This document shows positions 16,630-23,989 of a stretch of 38,691 bases of DNA, piece after piece (positions within the stretch are counted from its first letter, which is position 1; every line of letters starts with the position of its first letter). Source of the DNA: JAQXGO01 sp045592445 (GTDB lineage: Bacteria > Bacillota > Clostridia > UMGS1883 > UMGS1540); NCBI GenBank assembly GCA_045592445.1, contig JAZNUV010000016.1:1-38691 (forward strand). The letters are read 5' to 3'. The notes beneath the pieces were generated by a model, which did not search any database, was not told the DNA's origin, and worked only from the letters and a program-made list of their open reading frames with translations. Made by a program: the position numbers and the translations under genes.

Positions 16630-17312
16630 TATTCCACCTTCAGATAATAGCCTACACCGCGCTTTGTCATAATATACTGCGGTGCGGCGGGGTCATCTTC
16701 TATTTTCTCACGAAGTCGCCGTACCGTTACGTCAACCGTACGAACATCGCCGTAGTATTCATAGCCCCAAACCTCTTCAAGCAGGCTCTCCCGCGTAAAA
16801 ATACGTCCCGGGCTTTGTGCTAAAAATTTAATGAGTTCAAATTCGCGCAGTGTCAAATCCACCGTTTTGCCGTCCTTTGTAATCTCATAGCGTTCGCAAA
16901 GAATACAAAAATCGCCGAACCGAATCACATCCCCCGTCTCGCGTTCCGGCTCGGTACGCCTTAAATTTGCCTTCACACGTGCCATCAGTTCACGCACGCC
17001 AAAAGGCTTTGTTATATAATCATCCGCGCCCATTTCAAGCCCCAAAACCTTATCCAGCTCCTCGCCGCGCGCCGTCAGCATCAAAATCGGCACCGTGGTT
17101 TTTTCCCGCACACGGCGGCACACGTCAAACCCGTCCATTTTCGGGAGCATAACGTCCAAAAGAATTAAGTCGGGTGCTTTGGAAAGGGCAAGGCTAAGGC
17201 CTTCCTCCCCGTCAAGCGCATAGATAACCTTATATCCTTCTTTTTCGAGATTGAATTTCAGTATGTCTACAATCGGTTTTTCATCTTCAATAATCAGTAT
17301 AAGCCGTTGCAT
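16629..17312 (-). CDS. walR: Response regulator WalR (VicR/YycF)
   Basis: The 227-residue OmpR/PhoB-class regulator has a receiver domain (1-115) with acidic residues E9-D10, phosphoacceptor Asp53 in LLDVMLP, the threonine in MLTARG and the lysine in ITKPFGVREL. The C-terminal winged helix (about 130-227) includes LTLREFELIKFLAQSPGRIFTRE, VDVTVRRLREKIEDDP and TKRGVGYYL. IIEDEKPIVDILKFNLEKEG and KVLGLEMGADDYITKPF closely follow the WalR family. The promoter at 17332-17360 and a perfect GGAGGTGAT site make it the first gene of the leftward cluster. It controls wall hydrolase genes in relatives; the NlpC/P60 gene in this window is a candidate target by inference only. Confidence 0.92.
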   Translation of the reverse strand: MQRLILIIEDEKPIVDILKFNLEKEGYKVIYALDGEEGLSLALSKAPDLILLDVMLPKMDGFDVCRRVREKTTVPILMLTARGEELDKVLGLEMGADDYITKPFGVRELMARVKANLRRTEPERETGDVIRFGDFCILCERYEITKDGKTVDLTLREFELIKFLAQSPGRIFTRESLLEEVWGYEYYGDVRTVDVTVRRLREKIEDDPAAPQYIMTKRGVGYYLKVE

Positions 17313-17331
17313 TCTACATCACCTCCATCAT

Positions 17332-17360
17332 ATTATACAATAATTTTTGCATAGAATCAA
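17332..17360 (-). promoter_or_regulatory. Sigma-A promoter of the walR cluster
   Basis: Read on the - strand: -35 TTGATT (17355-17360), 17-nt spacer, -10 TATAAT (17332-17337). A full GGAGGTGAT ribosome site follows, 8 nt before the walR ATG. This is the only strong promoter I see for the ~15-kb leftward cluster. Confidence 0.75.
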
Positions 17361-17398
17361 CTGTTTTTTATATTTTATCCCATGAAATTCCTTTCGCG

Positions 17399-17427
17399 TT
17401 GACTTTTTTTGCAAAAAGTGGTATACT
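17399..17427 (+). promoter_or_regulatory. Sigma-A promoter of the radical SAM gene
   Basis: TTGACT (17399-17404), a 17-nt spacer and TATACT (17422-17427). It diverges from the walR promoter, with about 40 nt between the two -35 elements, so a shared regulator could act on both. Confidence 0.75.
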
Positions 17428-17459
17428 ATAAGAAAATGTATAAATAAGTGAGGATGTTT

Positions 17460-19280
17460 ATGGAACAACTATTCTCGGCCGTACAAAAGCCGACGCGGTA
17501 CATAGGCGGCGAATATGGCGCCGTGTATAAAGACCCAAAAGCAGTGAAAATTCGCTTTGCCATGTGTTTTCCGGACCTTTATGAGGTCGGGATGAGCCAT
17601 CTTGGCATGCGTATATTATACCATCTGAAAAACGAGCGTCCCGATACATGGTGCGAACGCGCCTTCATGCCGTGGGATGATATGATAGAAGAGATGGAAA
17701 AGCGCAATCTGCCGCTTTTCGCATTGGAGAGCCGCGACCCGCTTTCCTGTTTTGATATCCTCGGCTTTTCACTCCAGTATGAAATGAGCTACACGAACGT
17801 TTTAGCCATGCTCCGCCTTGCGGGCATTCCCATTCATACAAAGGATCGGCAGGAGAGCTTCCCCTTCGTTTGTGCAGGCGGTTCCTGCGCATTAAATCCT
17901 GAGCCGATGGCAGATTTTATTGACTTTTTTATTGTTGGCGAGGGCGAAGAGGTCAATATGGAAATATTAGACGCGTACAGTCTCTGGAAGGATAGCGGCA
18001 AACCGAAATCCGCTTTTTTGGAAGCGGTGGCAAAGATTGAGGGCGTGTATGTGCCGTCCTTTTACGAACCCGTGTATGATGGTGACCGTCTTGTTTCTCT
18101 TAATCCCATCCACCCCGCCGCACCGGCACGTGTCCGCCGCCGTATCATAGCGGATATGGACAAGGTGTATTTTCCAAAAGACATGATTGTTCCGTACGGC
18201 GAAATTGTGCATGACCGAATTGCGCTTGAGCTTTTCCGCGGTTGTATCCGCGGTTGCCGTTTTTGCCAGGCGGGCATGATTTACCGCCCCGTTCGTGAGC
18301 GTTCCAAATCGCATCTTCTGGCTCTTGCAGAAAAGCTTATCGAAAATACAGGGTATGAAGAAATTTCACTTTTGTCCTTAAGTACAAGCGATTATACGGA
18401 ACTTGAAGCTTTAACCGAGGCCCTTCTCGATATGACCCAGGCGCGCAAAATCAGCATGGCACTCCCTTCTTTGCGGATTGACAATTTCTCGGTTGACCTT
18501 CTGCAAAAAATTCAAAAAGTACGAAAGACAGGGCTTACTTTCGCGCCCGAGGCAGGCACACAGCGTATGCGTGATGTCATCAATAAGGGCATTTCGGAGG
18601 CGGACGTTTTGCATTCTGCCTCGCTCGCGTTTGCAGGCGGCTATAAGAGCATCAAGCTTTATTTTATGATTGGTCTGCCGTTTGAAACGGCAGAGGATGT
18701 CGCGGGGATTCCTCTTCTTGCAAAAAAAGTGGTGGAAACCTCCTATCAGGTGCCGCGCCAAAAGGGCGAAAAACCCTGCACCGTTACCATGAGCGTTTCC
18801 TCGTTTGTACCAAAGCCGCATACCCCGTTTCAGTGGTGTGCGCAAAACTCGCCCGAGCTCCTTCGCGAAAAGCAACAGATTATGCGGGAACACTGCACCT
18901 CACGCCGCATCACCCTCAATTACCATGAATCAAAACTCAGCGTTTTGGAAGGTGTGTTTGCCAGAGGTGACCGTAGGCTCGGCCGCGTTTTGGAGCATGC
19001 CGAAGCAAGCGGATGCCGCTTTGACGGGTGGAGCGAGCATTTTTCGTTTGAACGTTGGATGGCGGCGTTTGACGCGTGCGATATCGCGCCCGAACGCTAT
19101 ATAAGAGCGCGGGCGAAGGATGAATTTTTCCCGTGGGATATTATCGACATCGGCGTAACCAAAGATTTTCTCCGCCGCGAATATGATAAAGCGGAAAAAG
19201 GCGAAATTACGCCCAACTGCCGCAGTGGTTGCAGCGGTTGCGGCGCATCCGCGTATAAGGCAGGTGTTTGTTTTGCATAA
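17460..19280 (+). CDS. Radical SAM protein, TIGR03960-type
   Basis: The 606-residue protein starts with the family-typical KPTRYIGGEYG and has an N-terminal region with a B12-binding-like fold (CFPDLYEVGMSHLG, VGEGEE). The radical SAM core carries the CxxxCxxC cluster at Cys262, Cys266 and Cys269 (GCIRGCRFC). The C-terminus is cysteine-rich (NCRSGCSGCG), perhaps holding a second cluster. This matches what is called TIGR03960, whose substrate is unknown. Start choice: AAGTGAGG at 17446-17453 fits ATG 17460; the in-frame GTG 17448 and ATG 17454 overlap that site. It is translationally coupled to the DUF2344 gene downstream; the pair is fused in some relatives, implying joint action. Confidence 0.9.
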   Translation: MEQLFSAVQKPTRYIGGEYGAVYKDPKAVKIRFAMCFPDLYEVGMSHLGMRILYHLKNERPDTWCERAFMPWDDMIEEMEKRNLPLFALESRDPLSCFDILGFSLQYEMSYTNVLAMLRLAGIPIHTKDRQESFPFVCAGGSCALNPEPMADFIDFFIVGEGEEVNMEILDAYSLWKDSGKPKSAFLEAVAKIEGVYVPSFYEPVYDGDRLVSLNPIHPAAPARVRRRIIADMDKVYFPKDMIVPYGEIVHDRIALELFRGCIRGCRFCQAGMIYRPVRERSKSHLLALAEKLIENTGYEEISLLSLSTSDYTELEALTEALLDMTQARKISMALPSLRIDNFSVDLLQKIQKVRKTGLTFAPEAGTQRMRDVINKGISEADVLHSASLAFAGGYKSIKLYFMIGLPFETAEDVAGIPLLAKKVVETSYQVPRQKGEKPCTVTMSVSSFVPKPHTPFQWCAQNSPELLREKQQIMREHCTSRRITLNYHESKLSVLEGVFARGDRRLGRVLEHAEASGCRFDGWSEHFSFERWMAAFDACDIAPERYIRARAKDEFFPWDIIDIGVTKDFLRREYDKAEKGEITPNCRSGCSGCGASAYKAGVCFA

Positions 19281-19905
19281 ATATGTTGTTCGTTATTCAA
19301 AAGAGGGAGACGCGAAGTTTATTTCGCATCTTGATTTTTTACGCGCCATCGGTCGCGCCATGCGCCGTGCCAATCTCCCGCTTAAATACTCGGAAGGCTT
19401 CAATCCCCACCTTTGCCTTTCCTTTGCACAGCCGCTCGGCGTTGGCATTGCGGGCGAGAATGAGTGGTTTGAGGTTGAACTGATAGCCCCTTGTGACGAT
19501 ATCCCCCAAAAGCTTGCGCGCGTTATGCCGCGCGGCATTCGTATTTTGGAGGCGCGCGCGGTCGAAAGGAATCGTTTTTCCGCACTTTCGCGTGCCGACT
19601 ATATCGTTTATCCCGAAAATATGCCTTCATCTTCGGCCGTCGAGTCGTTTTTGGCACAGCCAGAAATTGTGGTTGAGAAAAAGACGAAAAGCGGCGCCAA
19701 ACAGACAGACATAAGACCTATGATTTTTTCAATCGTCCCCGATGGCGACAGTCTTACGCTTCGCGTTGCGGCAGGCAGTACCGTAAATTTAAAGCCACAA
19801 TCTGTTATGGAAGCGATGGCACTTTACATCCCTTCATACACACCGGGCTATTGCCGCTATGTGCGCACCGCACTTCTCGATGCGGAAAACCAGCCGTTAT
19901 ATTAG
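19273..19905 (+). CDS. DUF2344 (TIGR03936-type) partner of radical SAM protein
   Basis: The 210-residue product reads HKYVVRYSKEGDAKFISHLD at the start, then RAMRRANLPLKYSEGFNPHL and FAQPLGVG, all hallmarks of the DUF2344 family. The start is a TTG at 19273 that overlaps the stop of the radical SAM gene by 8 bases; AGGTG (19262-19266) is correctly spaced and the family begins near this residue. Upstream in-frame ATG codons would place the start inside the radical SAM gene without support. Function is unknown; the tight coupling suggests a complex with the radical SAM enzyme, perhaps binding its RNA or protein substrate (inference). Confidence 0.87.
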   Translation: MHKYVVRYSKEGDAKFISHLDFLRAIGRAMRRANLPLKYSEGFNPHLCLSFAQPLGVGIAGENEWFEVELIAPCDDIPQKLARVMPRGIRILEARAVERNRFSALSRADYIVYPENMPSSSAVESFLAQPEIVVEKKTKSGAKQTDIRPMIFSIVPDGDSLTLRVAAGSTVNLKPQSVMEAMALYIPSYTPGYCRYVRTALLDAENQPLY

Positions 19906-19969
19906 ATGTTTTTGGCAATATGCACGAAAAAAACGAATAAAATTCGTGAAAAAGTTTGCAAAAAAAGAA

Positions 19970-19998
19970 TTGCTTTATGCTAAAAAAAAATATATAAT
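19970..19998 (+). promoter_or_regulatory. Probable sigma-A promoter of the mreB-like gene
   Basis: TTGCTT (19970-19975), a 17-nt spacer and a perfect TATAAT (19993-19998), 43 nt before the GTG start. The -35 is weaker than in the other promoters here. An ACGAAT/ATTCGT hairpin at 19934-19948 lies just upstream but lacks a following T-run on this strand. Confidence 0.6.
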
Positions 19999-20040
19999 AA
20001 ATATTATAGTAGTTTAAATTGGAATTGGAGGTATCAACAC

Positions 20041-21066
20041 GTGTTAGGATACGGACAGGATATCGGCATTGATCTCGGAACGGCATCCGTTCTCGTTTAT
20101 GTAAGAGGAAGGGGTATTGTTTTAAAAGAGCCTTCCGTGGTTTCAATTGACAAAAATACGGGCAAAGTGCAAGAGGTCGGGTTGGAAGCACAGCGCATGA
20201 TTGGCAGAACGCCCGGCAATATTGTTGCCATTCGCCCTTTGCGGGATGGCGTAATTTCTGACTATGATACAACCGAGAAAATGCTTAAATATTTTCTTAA
20301 GAAAGTTTGCAACAAACGGCTTTTCCGCCCCAACGTAATTGTTTGCGTTCCAAGCGGCGTTACGGAGGTTGAGGAACGCGCGGTTATTGACGCGGCCATG
20401 CAAGCGGGTGCACGCCGTGTGCATCTGATTGAGGAGCCGATTGCCGCAGCAATTGGCGCGGGGATTGACATTGCAAAACCCTACGGCAGTATGGTGGTTG
20501 ACATCGGCGGCGGCACGAGTGACGTGGCAGTTATCTCACTCGGCGGCATCGTTGTTTCCAACTCCATCAAGGTCGCAGGTGACGCATTTGATGAAACAGT
20601 TGTGCGCTACATCCGCAAAAAACATAACATTACAATTGGTGACCGCACCGCTGAAGATTTGAAAATCAAGCTCGGTTGCGTGTTCCCGCGTGAGGAATCG
20701 GAGAGTATGGAAATCCGCGGCCGTTGCCTTGTCAGCGGTCTGCCGAAAACAATTACGGTTTCCTCCGAAGAAATGCTTGAGGCATTGGAAGAACCCGCAA
20801 ATGCAATTGTAGACGCGGTTCATGCCGTTTTGGAAAAAACACCGCCGGAGCTTGTGGGTGACATCAGTAATTCCGGCATCGTGTTGACGGGTGGCGGTTC
20901 CTTAATCCACGGGCTCGACCTTCTTTTGCAGAAAGAAACGGGCATCAGTGTCCGCATCGCGGAGGACGCAGTTTCCTGCGTTGCCATCGGCACAGGCAAG
21001 GCGCTGGATAACATTGATTCCTTAAAGGAAAATGTCAGCGCAAGCAAGCGCAGATTACAATATTAG
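20041..21066 (+). CDS. MreB/Mbl actin-like rod-shape protein (GTG start)
   Basis: The 341-residue protein is a bacterial actin that guides lateral wall synthesis by the elongasome. Phosphate-1 loop GIDLGTASVLVYVRGRG, the PSVVSID segment, MVVDIGGGTSDVAVISLGG and the adenosine-loop VLTGGGSLIHGLD all match MreB/Mbl. The GTG at 20041 follows GGAGG (20027-20031) by 9 nt; the next start would remove the conserved first strand. There are no mreC or mreD neighbours, as is common for mbl-type solo paralogues, so I cannot say which paralogue it is and give no symbol. It has its own promoter and is followed by the FMN riboswitch. Confidence 0.92.
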   Translation: MLGYGQDIGIDLGTASVLVYVRGRGIVLKEPSVVSIDKNTGKVQEVGLEAQRMIGRTPGNIVAIRPLRDGVISDYDTTEKMLKYFLKKVCNKRLFRPNVIVCVPSGVTEVEERAVIDAAMQAGARRVHLIEEPIAAAIGAGIDIAKPYGSMVVDIGGGTSDVAVISLGGIVVSNSIKVAGDAFDETVVRYIRKKHNITIGDRTAEDLKIKLGCVFPREESESMEIRGRCLVSGLPKTITVSSEEMLEALEEPANAIVDAVHAVLEKTPPELVGDISNSGIVLTGGGSLIHGLDLLLQKETGISVRIAEDAVSCVAIGTGKALDNIDSLKENVSASKRRLQY

Positions 21067-21124
21067 TTCGAATAAAAAATGGAATGAATCAAACCGAGTT
21101 TTGTTTTATTTCCAAAATTTTTAT

Positions 21125-21252
21125 GCGTTTGGGGCAGGGTGCAATTCCCTACCGGCGGTAACGGCGAAAGCCGAAGCCCGCGACTCGCTCCCTCGAGCGA
21201 CTGATTTGGTGTAATTCCAAAGCCGACGGTTAAAGTCCGGAAGAGAAAACGC
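21125..21252 (+). ncRNA. FMN riboswitch (RFN element)
   Basis: The conserved RFN core is unmistakable: GGGGCAGGGTG, AATTCCCTACCGGCGGTA, AGCCCGCGA, GATTTGGTG, AATTCCAAAGCCGACGGT and TAAAGTCCGGAAG. The closing helix P1 pairs GCGTTT (21125-21130) with AAACGC (21247-21252). FMN binding folds the aptamer and favours the downstream terminator, shutting off ribU when flavin is plentiful. It lies 58 nt after the mreB-like gene; read-through from there or an unseen promoter must supply transcription. Confidence 0.97.
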
Positions 21253-21270
21253 TGTTTTAAAAGTATTTTT

Positions 21271-21308
21271 ATGCCCCGACTCTATTGATGTCAGGGCATT
21301 TTTATTTT
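21271..21308 (+). terminator. Riboswitch-controlled terminator before ribU
   Basis: ATGCCCCGAC (21271-21280) pairs with GTCAGGGCAT (21289-21298, one mismatch) and is followed by TTTTTATTTT. It sits between the FMN aptamer and the ribU ribosome site, the usual expression platform for transcriptional control. Confidence 0.88.
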
Positions 21309-21330
21309 AAAAAGAAAGAGGACTTAAAAA

Positions 21331-21858
21331 ATGAAACAAACAAATTATTACACACGCATCGCTATTTTGGGCGCAATTGGGTTCCTTTTGATGATGTTTG
21401 AGTTCCCGCTCCTTGCCGCCGCACCGTTCCTTCGCCTTAATTTTTCGGATGTTCCTGCACTTTTAGGCGGCTTTGCCATGGGCCCCGTAGCAGGATTTGC
21501 CATTGTGTTTTTGCAAAATCTCCTGCACCTTTTCGAGACAAACAGCGGCGGTGTGGGTGAGCTTGCAAATTGCATTGTAAGCGGTTCCTTCGTCGTGTCC
21601 GCCGCCCTTCTTTACAGAAAAATACATACGCGGCGCGGGGCGATTTTATCTCTTTTATTGGGAAGTGTCCTGATGATTTTGGCAGCGTGGATCGCAAATT
21701 ACTTTTTACTTTTCCCCCTCTACGGCATCCCCGCCGATGCGCGCCTCCCTCTCGTAAAAAGTGCCGTTTTGCCCTTTAACTCCATAAAGGCAGTCATCAT
21801 AAGCGCGGCCACCATTCTTTTATATAAACCGCTTTCGCATCTTCTAAAGGCAAAATAA
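21331..21858 (+). CDS. ribU: Riboflavin ECF transporter S component RibU
   Basis: RibU is the membrane substrate-binding subunit that captures riboflavin for the energy-coupling factor (ECF) transporter. The 175-residue product has about five or six hydrophobic segments, the N-terminal TRIAILGAIGFLLMMFEFPL typical of S components with the alanine/glycine-rich helix that docks on EcfT, LNFSDVPALLGGFAMGP, and GELANCIVSGSFV. The FMN riboswitch upstream independently supports riboflavin as the substrate. The EcfA and EcfT energising subunits are not in the window, consistent with a shared group II system. AGAGGA precedes ATG 21331 by 8-9 nt. Confidence 0.95.
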   Translation: MKQTNYYTRIAILGAIGFLLMMFEFPLLAAAPFLRLNFSDVPALLGGFAMGPVAGFAIVFLQNLLHLFETNSGGVGELANCIVSGSFVVSAALLYRKIHTRRGAILSLLLGSVLMILAAWIANYFLLFPLYGIPADARLPLVKSAVLPFNSIKAVIISAATILLYKPLSHLLKAK

Positions 21859-21873
21859 AAAAATGCAGAACAA

Positions 21874-21928
21874 AAGGCGCCTCCCACGCAGGCACAAAAG
21901 TGCTTTTGCGTCGGGTGCGCCTTATTTT
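21874..21928. terminator. Hairpin terminator between convergent ribU and rnhA
   Basis: AAGGCGC (21874-21880) pairs with GCGCCTT (21917-21923). Inside are a partly paired arm around CCCACGCA/TGCGTCGGG and an inner GCAC/GTGC hairpin. On the + strand ATTTTTA follows, and on the - strand TTTTGTT follows, so it can serve both genes. Confidence 0.75.
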
Positions 21929-22398
21929 TAAAGCCCCTCTTTTTCATATTCTGCGTCACACAGCAGATTCTTTCCCTTTGAGGCGGCAACCGCCATCTCG
22001 TCACAGCGATTATTCTTTTCGTTTTCGGCATGCCCTTTGACCCAAACGCAGGAAAGCACATGCTTTTCCTTCGCCGCCAGAAGGCGCGCCCAAAGGTCAG
22101 GATTAAGCGCCTTTCCGCTTTTTCGCCGCCAGTTATTCTTCCTCCAGCTTTCCGCCCAGCCGAGGCGAATGGCGTCCACCACATATTTTGAATCACTGTA
22201 GAGTGTAACGGCACACGGTTCTTTCAGTGCCTCAAGCCCCGTAATTACCCCCAAAAGCTCCATACGATTGTTTGTGGTTTTGCGGTAGCCCGCCGAAATC
22301 TCTTTTTCTTTTCCTGCATATTCCAAAATTACGCCAAATCCCCCGGGCCCGGGGTTGCCGCTGCACGCTCCGTCCGTATAAATTGCTACTTCCTTCAT
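21928..22398 (-). CDS. rnhA: Ribonuclease HI
   Basis: RNase HI degrades the RNA strand of RNA-DNA hybrids. The 156-residue protein has all four catalytic carboxylates: Asp9 in YTDGACSGNPGPGG, Glu47 in NNRMELLG, Asp69 in YSDSKYV and Asp133 in NRCDEMA. The catalytic-loop histidine is His123 in VKGHAENEKNN, and the basic protrusion GWAESWRKNNWRRKSG is present, so it is an E. coli-type active enzyme. It is the last gene of the uppP-ftsK cluster, 16 nt after cimA, and ends in a shared terminator. Confidence 0.97.
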   Translation of the reverse strand: MKEVAIYTDGACSGNPGPGGFGVILEYAGKEKEISAGYRKTTNNRMELLGVITGLEALKEPCAVTLYSDSKYVVDAIRLGWAESWRKNNWRRKSGKALNPDLWARLLAAKEKHVLSCVWVKGHAENEKNNRCDEMAVAASKGKNLLCDAEYEKEGL

Positions 22399-22414
22399 GT
22401 TGGCTCCTTCCCTG

Positions 22415-23989
22415 TCAGAGTGCTTTTTCGTCGCTTTTTATCAGCTTAAACTCAATCGAATCAACAAGCGCGTTTAAAGACGCTTCTATAACGTTCTTTG
22501 AAACACCCACTGTCGTCCAGGACATCTCGTTATCTGTCGTTTCAATCAAAACACGCGTCATTGCGCCCGCCGCCGCCTCCTCCGTGTTCAAAGCACGGAC
22601 CTTGTAGTCCGTAAAACGCGCGCCCGTAAGAGTCGGATAAAAGCCGTTCAACGCTTTTCGGAGTGCCATATCAATCGCGTGTACGGGTCCTGACGCATCC
22701 ACAGTGCAATTTTCCTCTTTTTCATCTACCATCACCCGAATGAAGGCCGAACAGTAGCTGCGCTCTTTTTTGGGGTCATACTCGCTGATAACGCGGCATG
22801 ATTTGAGCGTAAAGTGCTTACGATACATGCCCAATTCACGGCGAATGACAAGCTCCAAAGATGCGTCCGCCGCATCAAACTGATACCCGCCAAATTCCAG
22901 TTCCTTCACTTTTTTTACAATTTTCTCCACCAGCGCCGCATTCTGCGCGCTGTCAGGTGCAATGCGCTCCATCACATGCATAACGGCACTTCGCCCCGCG
23001 ATGTCCGATATCAAAAGATTGCGCCGATTCCCCACCAGGGAAGGCTCAATATGTTCAAACGACACGCTGTTTTTTAAAATGCCGTCAATATGCATCCCCG
23101 CCTTGTGGGAGAAGGCTTGACGGCTCACATATGGCTGGTTTCGGAGCGAAATATTGGATATTTCCGCCACAGCACGACTGATGGGTGTTAAAAGGTTCAT
23201 ATTCTCTGTCGGAATAATTTCGTAGCCGCGCTTTAACTGGAGATTTGCAATCACCGTCGCAAGGGACGCGTTGCCGCACCGCTCGCCCACACCATTTAGC
23301 GTACCTTGTATATGTACCGCCCCGGCCGCGACCGCCATTGCCGCATTGGCGACGGCAAAGCCACTGTCATTGTGTGTATGAATCCCGACGGAAATGGTTG
23401 TATTTTGTATGGCATCGGCCGTAATTTCGGAAATCTCATCGGGGAAAGTCCCGCCGTTTGTATCACACAAAACAACAGTCTCAGCGCCCGCTTTCTCCGC
23501 CGTTTTCAAAACACGGATTGCATAGTCACGGTTTTTTACATACCCATCAAAAAAATGCTCCGCATCAAAAATCACACGCATGCCGCGTGCACAAAGGAAG
23601 CAAATGCTGTCCTCTATCATACGCAAATTTTCCTCTAAGGTTGTTTTCAGAACGTCGGTTACATGTAAATCCCATGCCTTTCCGAACAAAACTGCGTCCC
23701 GAACCCCGCATGTTGCCATCGAAAGCAGCGCCTCGTCCTCCGCCGCCACCGCAAAGGGGCGGCAGGTCGCACCAAACACTGCAATACGGGCGTGTTTTAA
23801 AGAAAGTGACGGCAATTCTTCAAAAAACGTCGCATTCTTTGCACTGTAAGCGGGATTACCGACCTCAATCAAATCGATCCCAAGCTCGTCCATAAGTTTT
23901 ACAATTTTTATCTTATCGGAATTGGAGAAGGAAACGTTACTGCTTCCCGCTCCATCCCGAAGTGTCGTATCAAGCGTTGTAATTTTCAT
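22415..23989 (-). CDS. cimA: Citramalate synthase-type enzyme (LeuA superfamily)
   Basis: CimA condenses pyruvate and acetyl-CoA to citramalate, a threonine-independent entry to isoleucine. The 524-residue product has a TIM-barrel start (TTLDTTLRDGAG), the FDAEHFFDGY segment, the metal-binding HTHNDSG, LNGVGERCGNAS, and a C-terminal LeuA-type regulatory domain (about 400-524). The length fits the CimA class rather than short HMG-CoA lyases. The usual RDGxQ motif reads RDGAG here, a substitution worth noting. ATG 23989 is chosen over an in-frame TTG at 23995 because AAAGGAG lies about 10 nt before it. It overlaps the GH13 gene by 20 bp. A related isopropylmalate or homocitrate synthase activity cannot be excluded; no leu or ilv genes are adjacent. 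Confidence 0.82.
   Translation of the reverse strand: MKITTLDTTLRDGAGSSNVSFSNSDKIKIVKLMDELGIDLIEVGNPAYSAKNATFFEELPSLSLKHARIAVFGATCRPFAVAAEDEALLSMATCGVRDAVLFGKAWDLHVTDVLKTTLEENLRMIEDSICFLCARGMRVIFDAEHFFDGYVKNRDYAIRVLKTAEKAGAETVVLCDTNGGTFPDEISEITADAIQNTTISVGIHTHNDSGFAVANAAMAVAAGAVHIQGTLNGVGERCGNASLATVIANLQLKRGYEIIPTENMNLLTPISRAVAEISNISLRNQPYVSRQAFSHKAGMHIDGILKNSVSFEHIEPSLVGNRRNLLISDIAGRSAVMHVMERIAPDSAQNAALVEKIVKKVKELEFGGYQFDAADASLELVIRRELGMYRKHFTLKSCRVISEYDPKKERSYCSAFIRVMVDEKEENCTVDASGPVHAIDMALRKALNGFYPTLTGARFTDYKVRALNTEEAAAGAMTRVLIETTDNEMSWTTVGVSKNVIEASLNALVDSIEFKLIKSDEKAL

Noticed and set aside
19934..19948. ACGAAT-AAA-ATTCGT hairpin after the DUF2344 gene
   Set aside because: On the + strand it is not followed by T residues, so it is not a convincing terminator; the T-run is on the - strand, where no gene ends.
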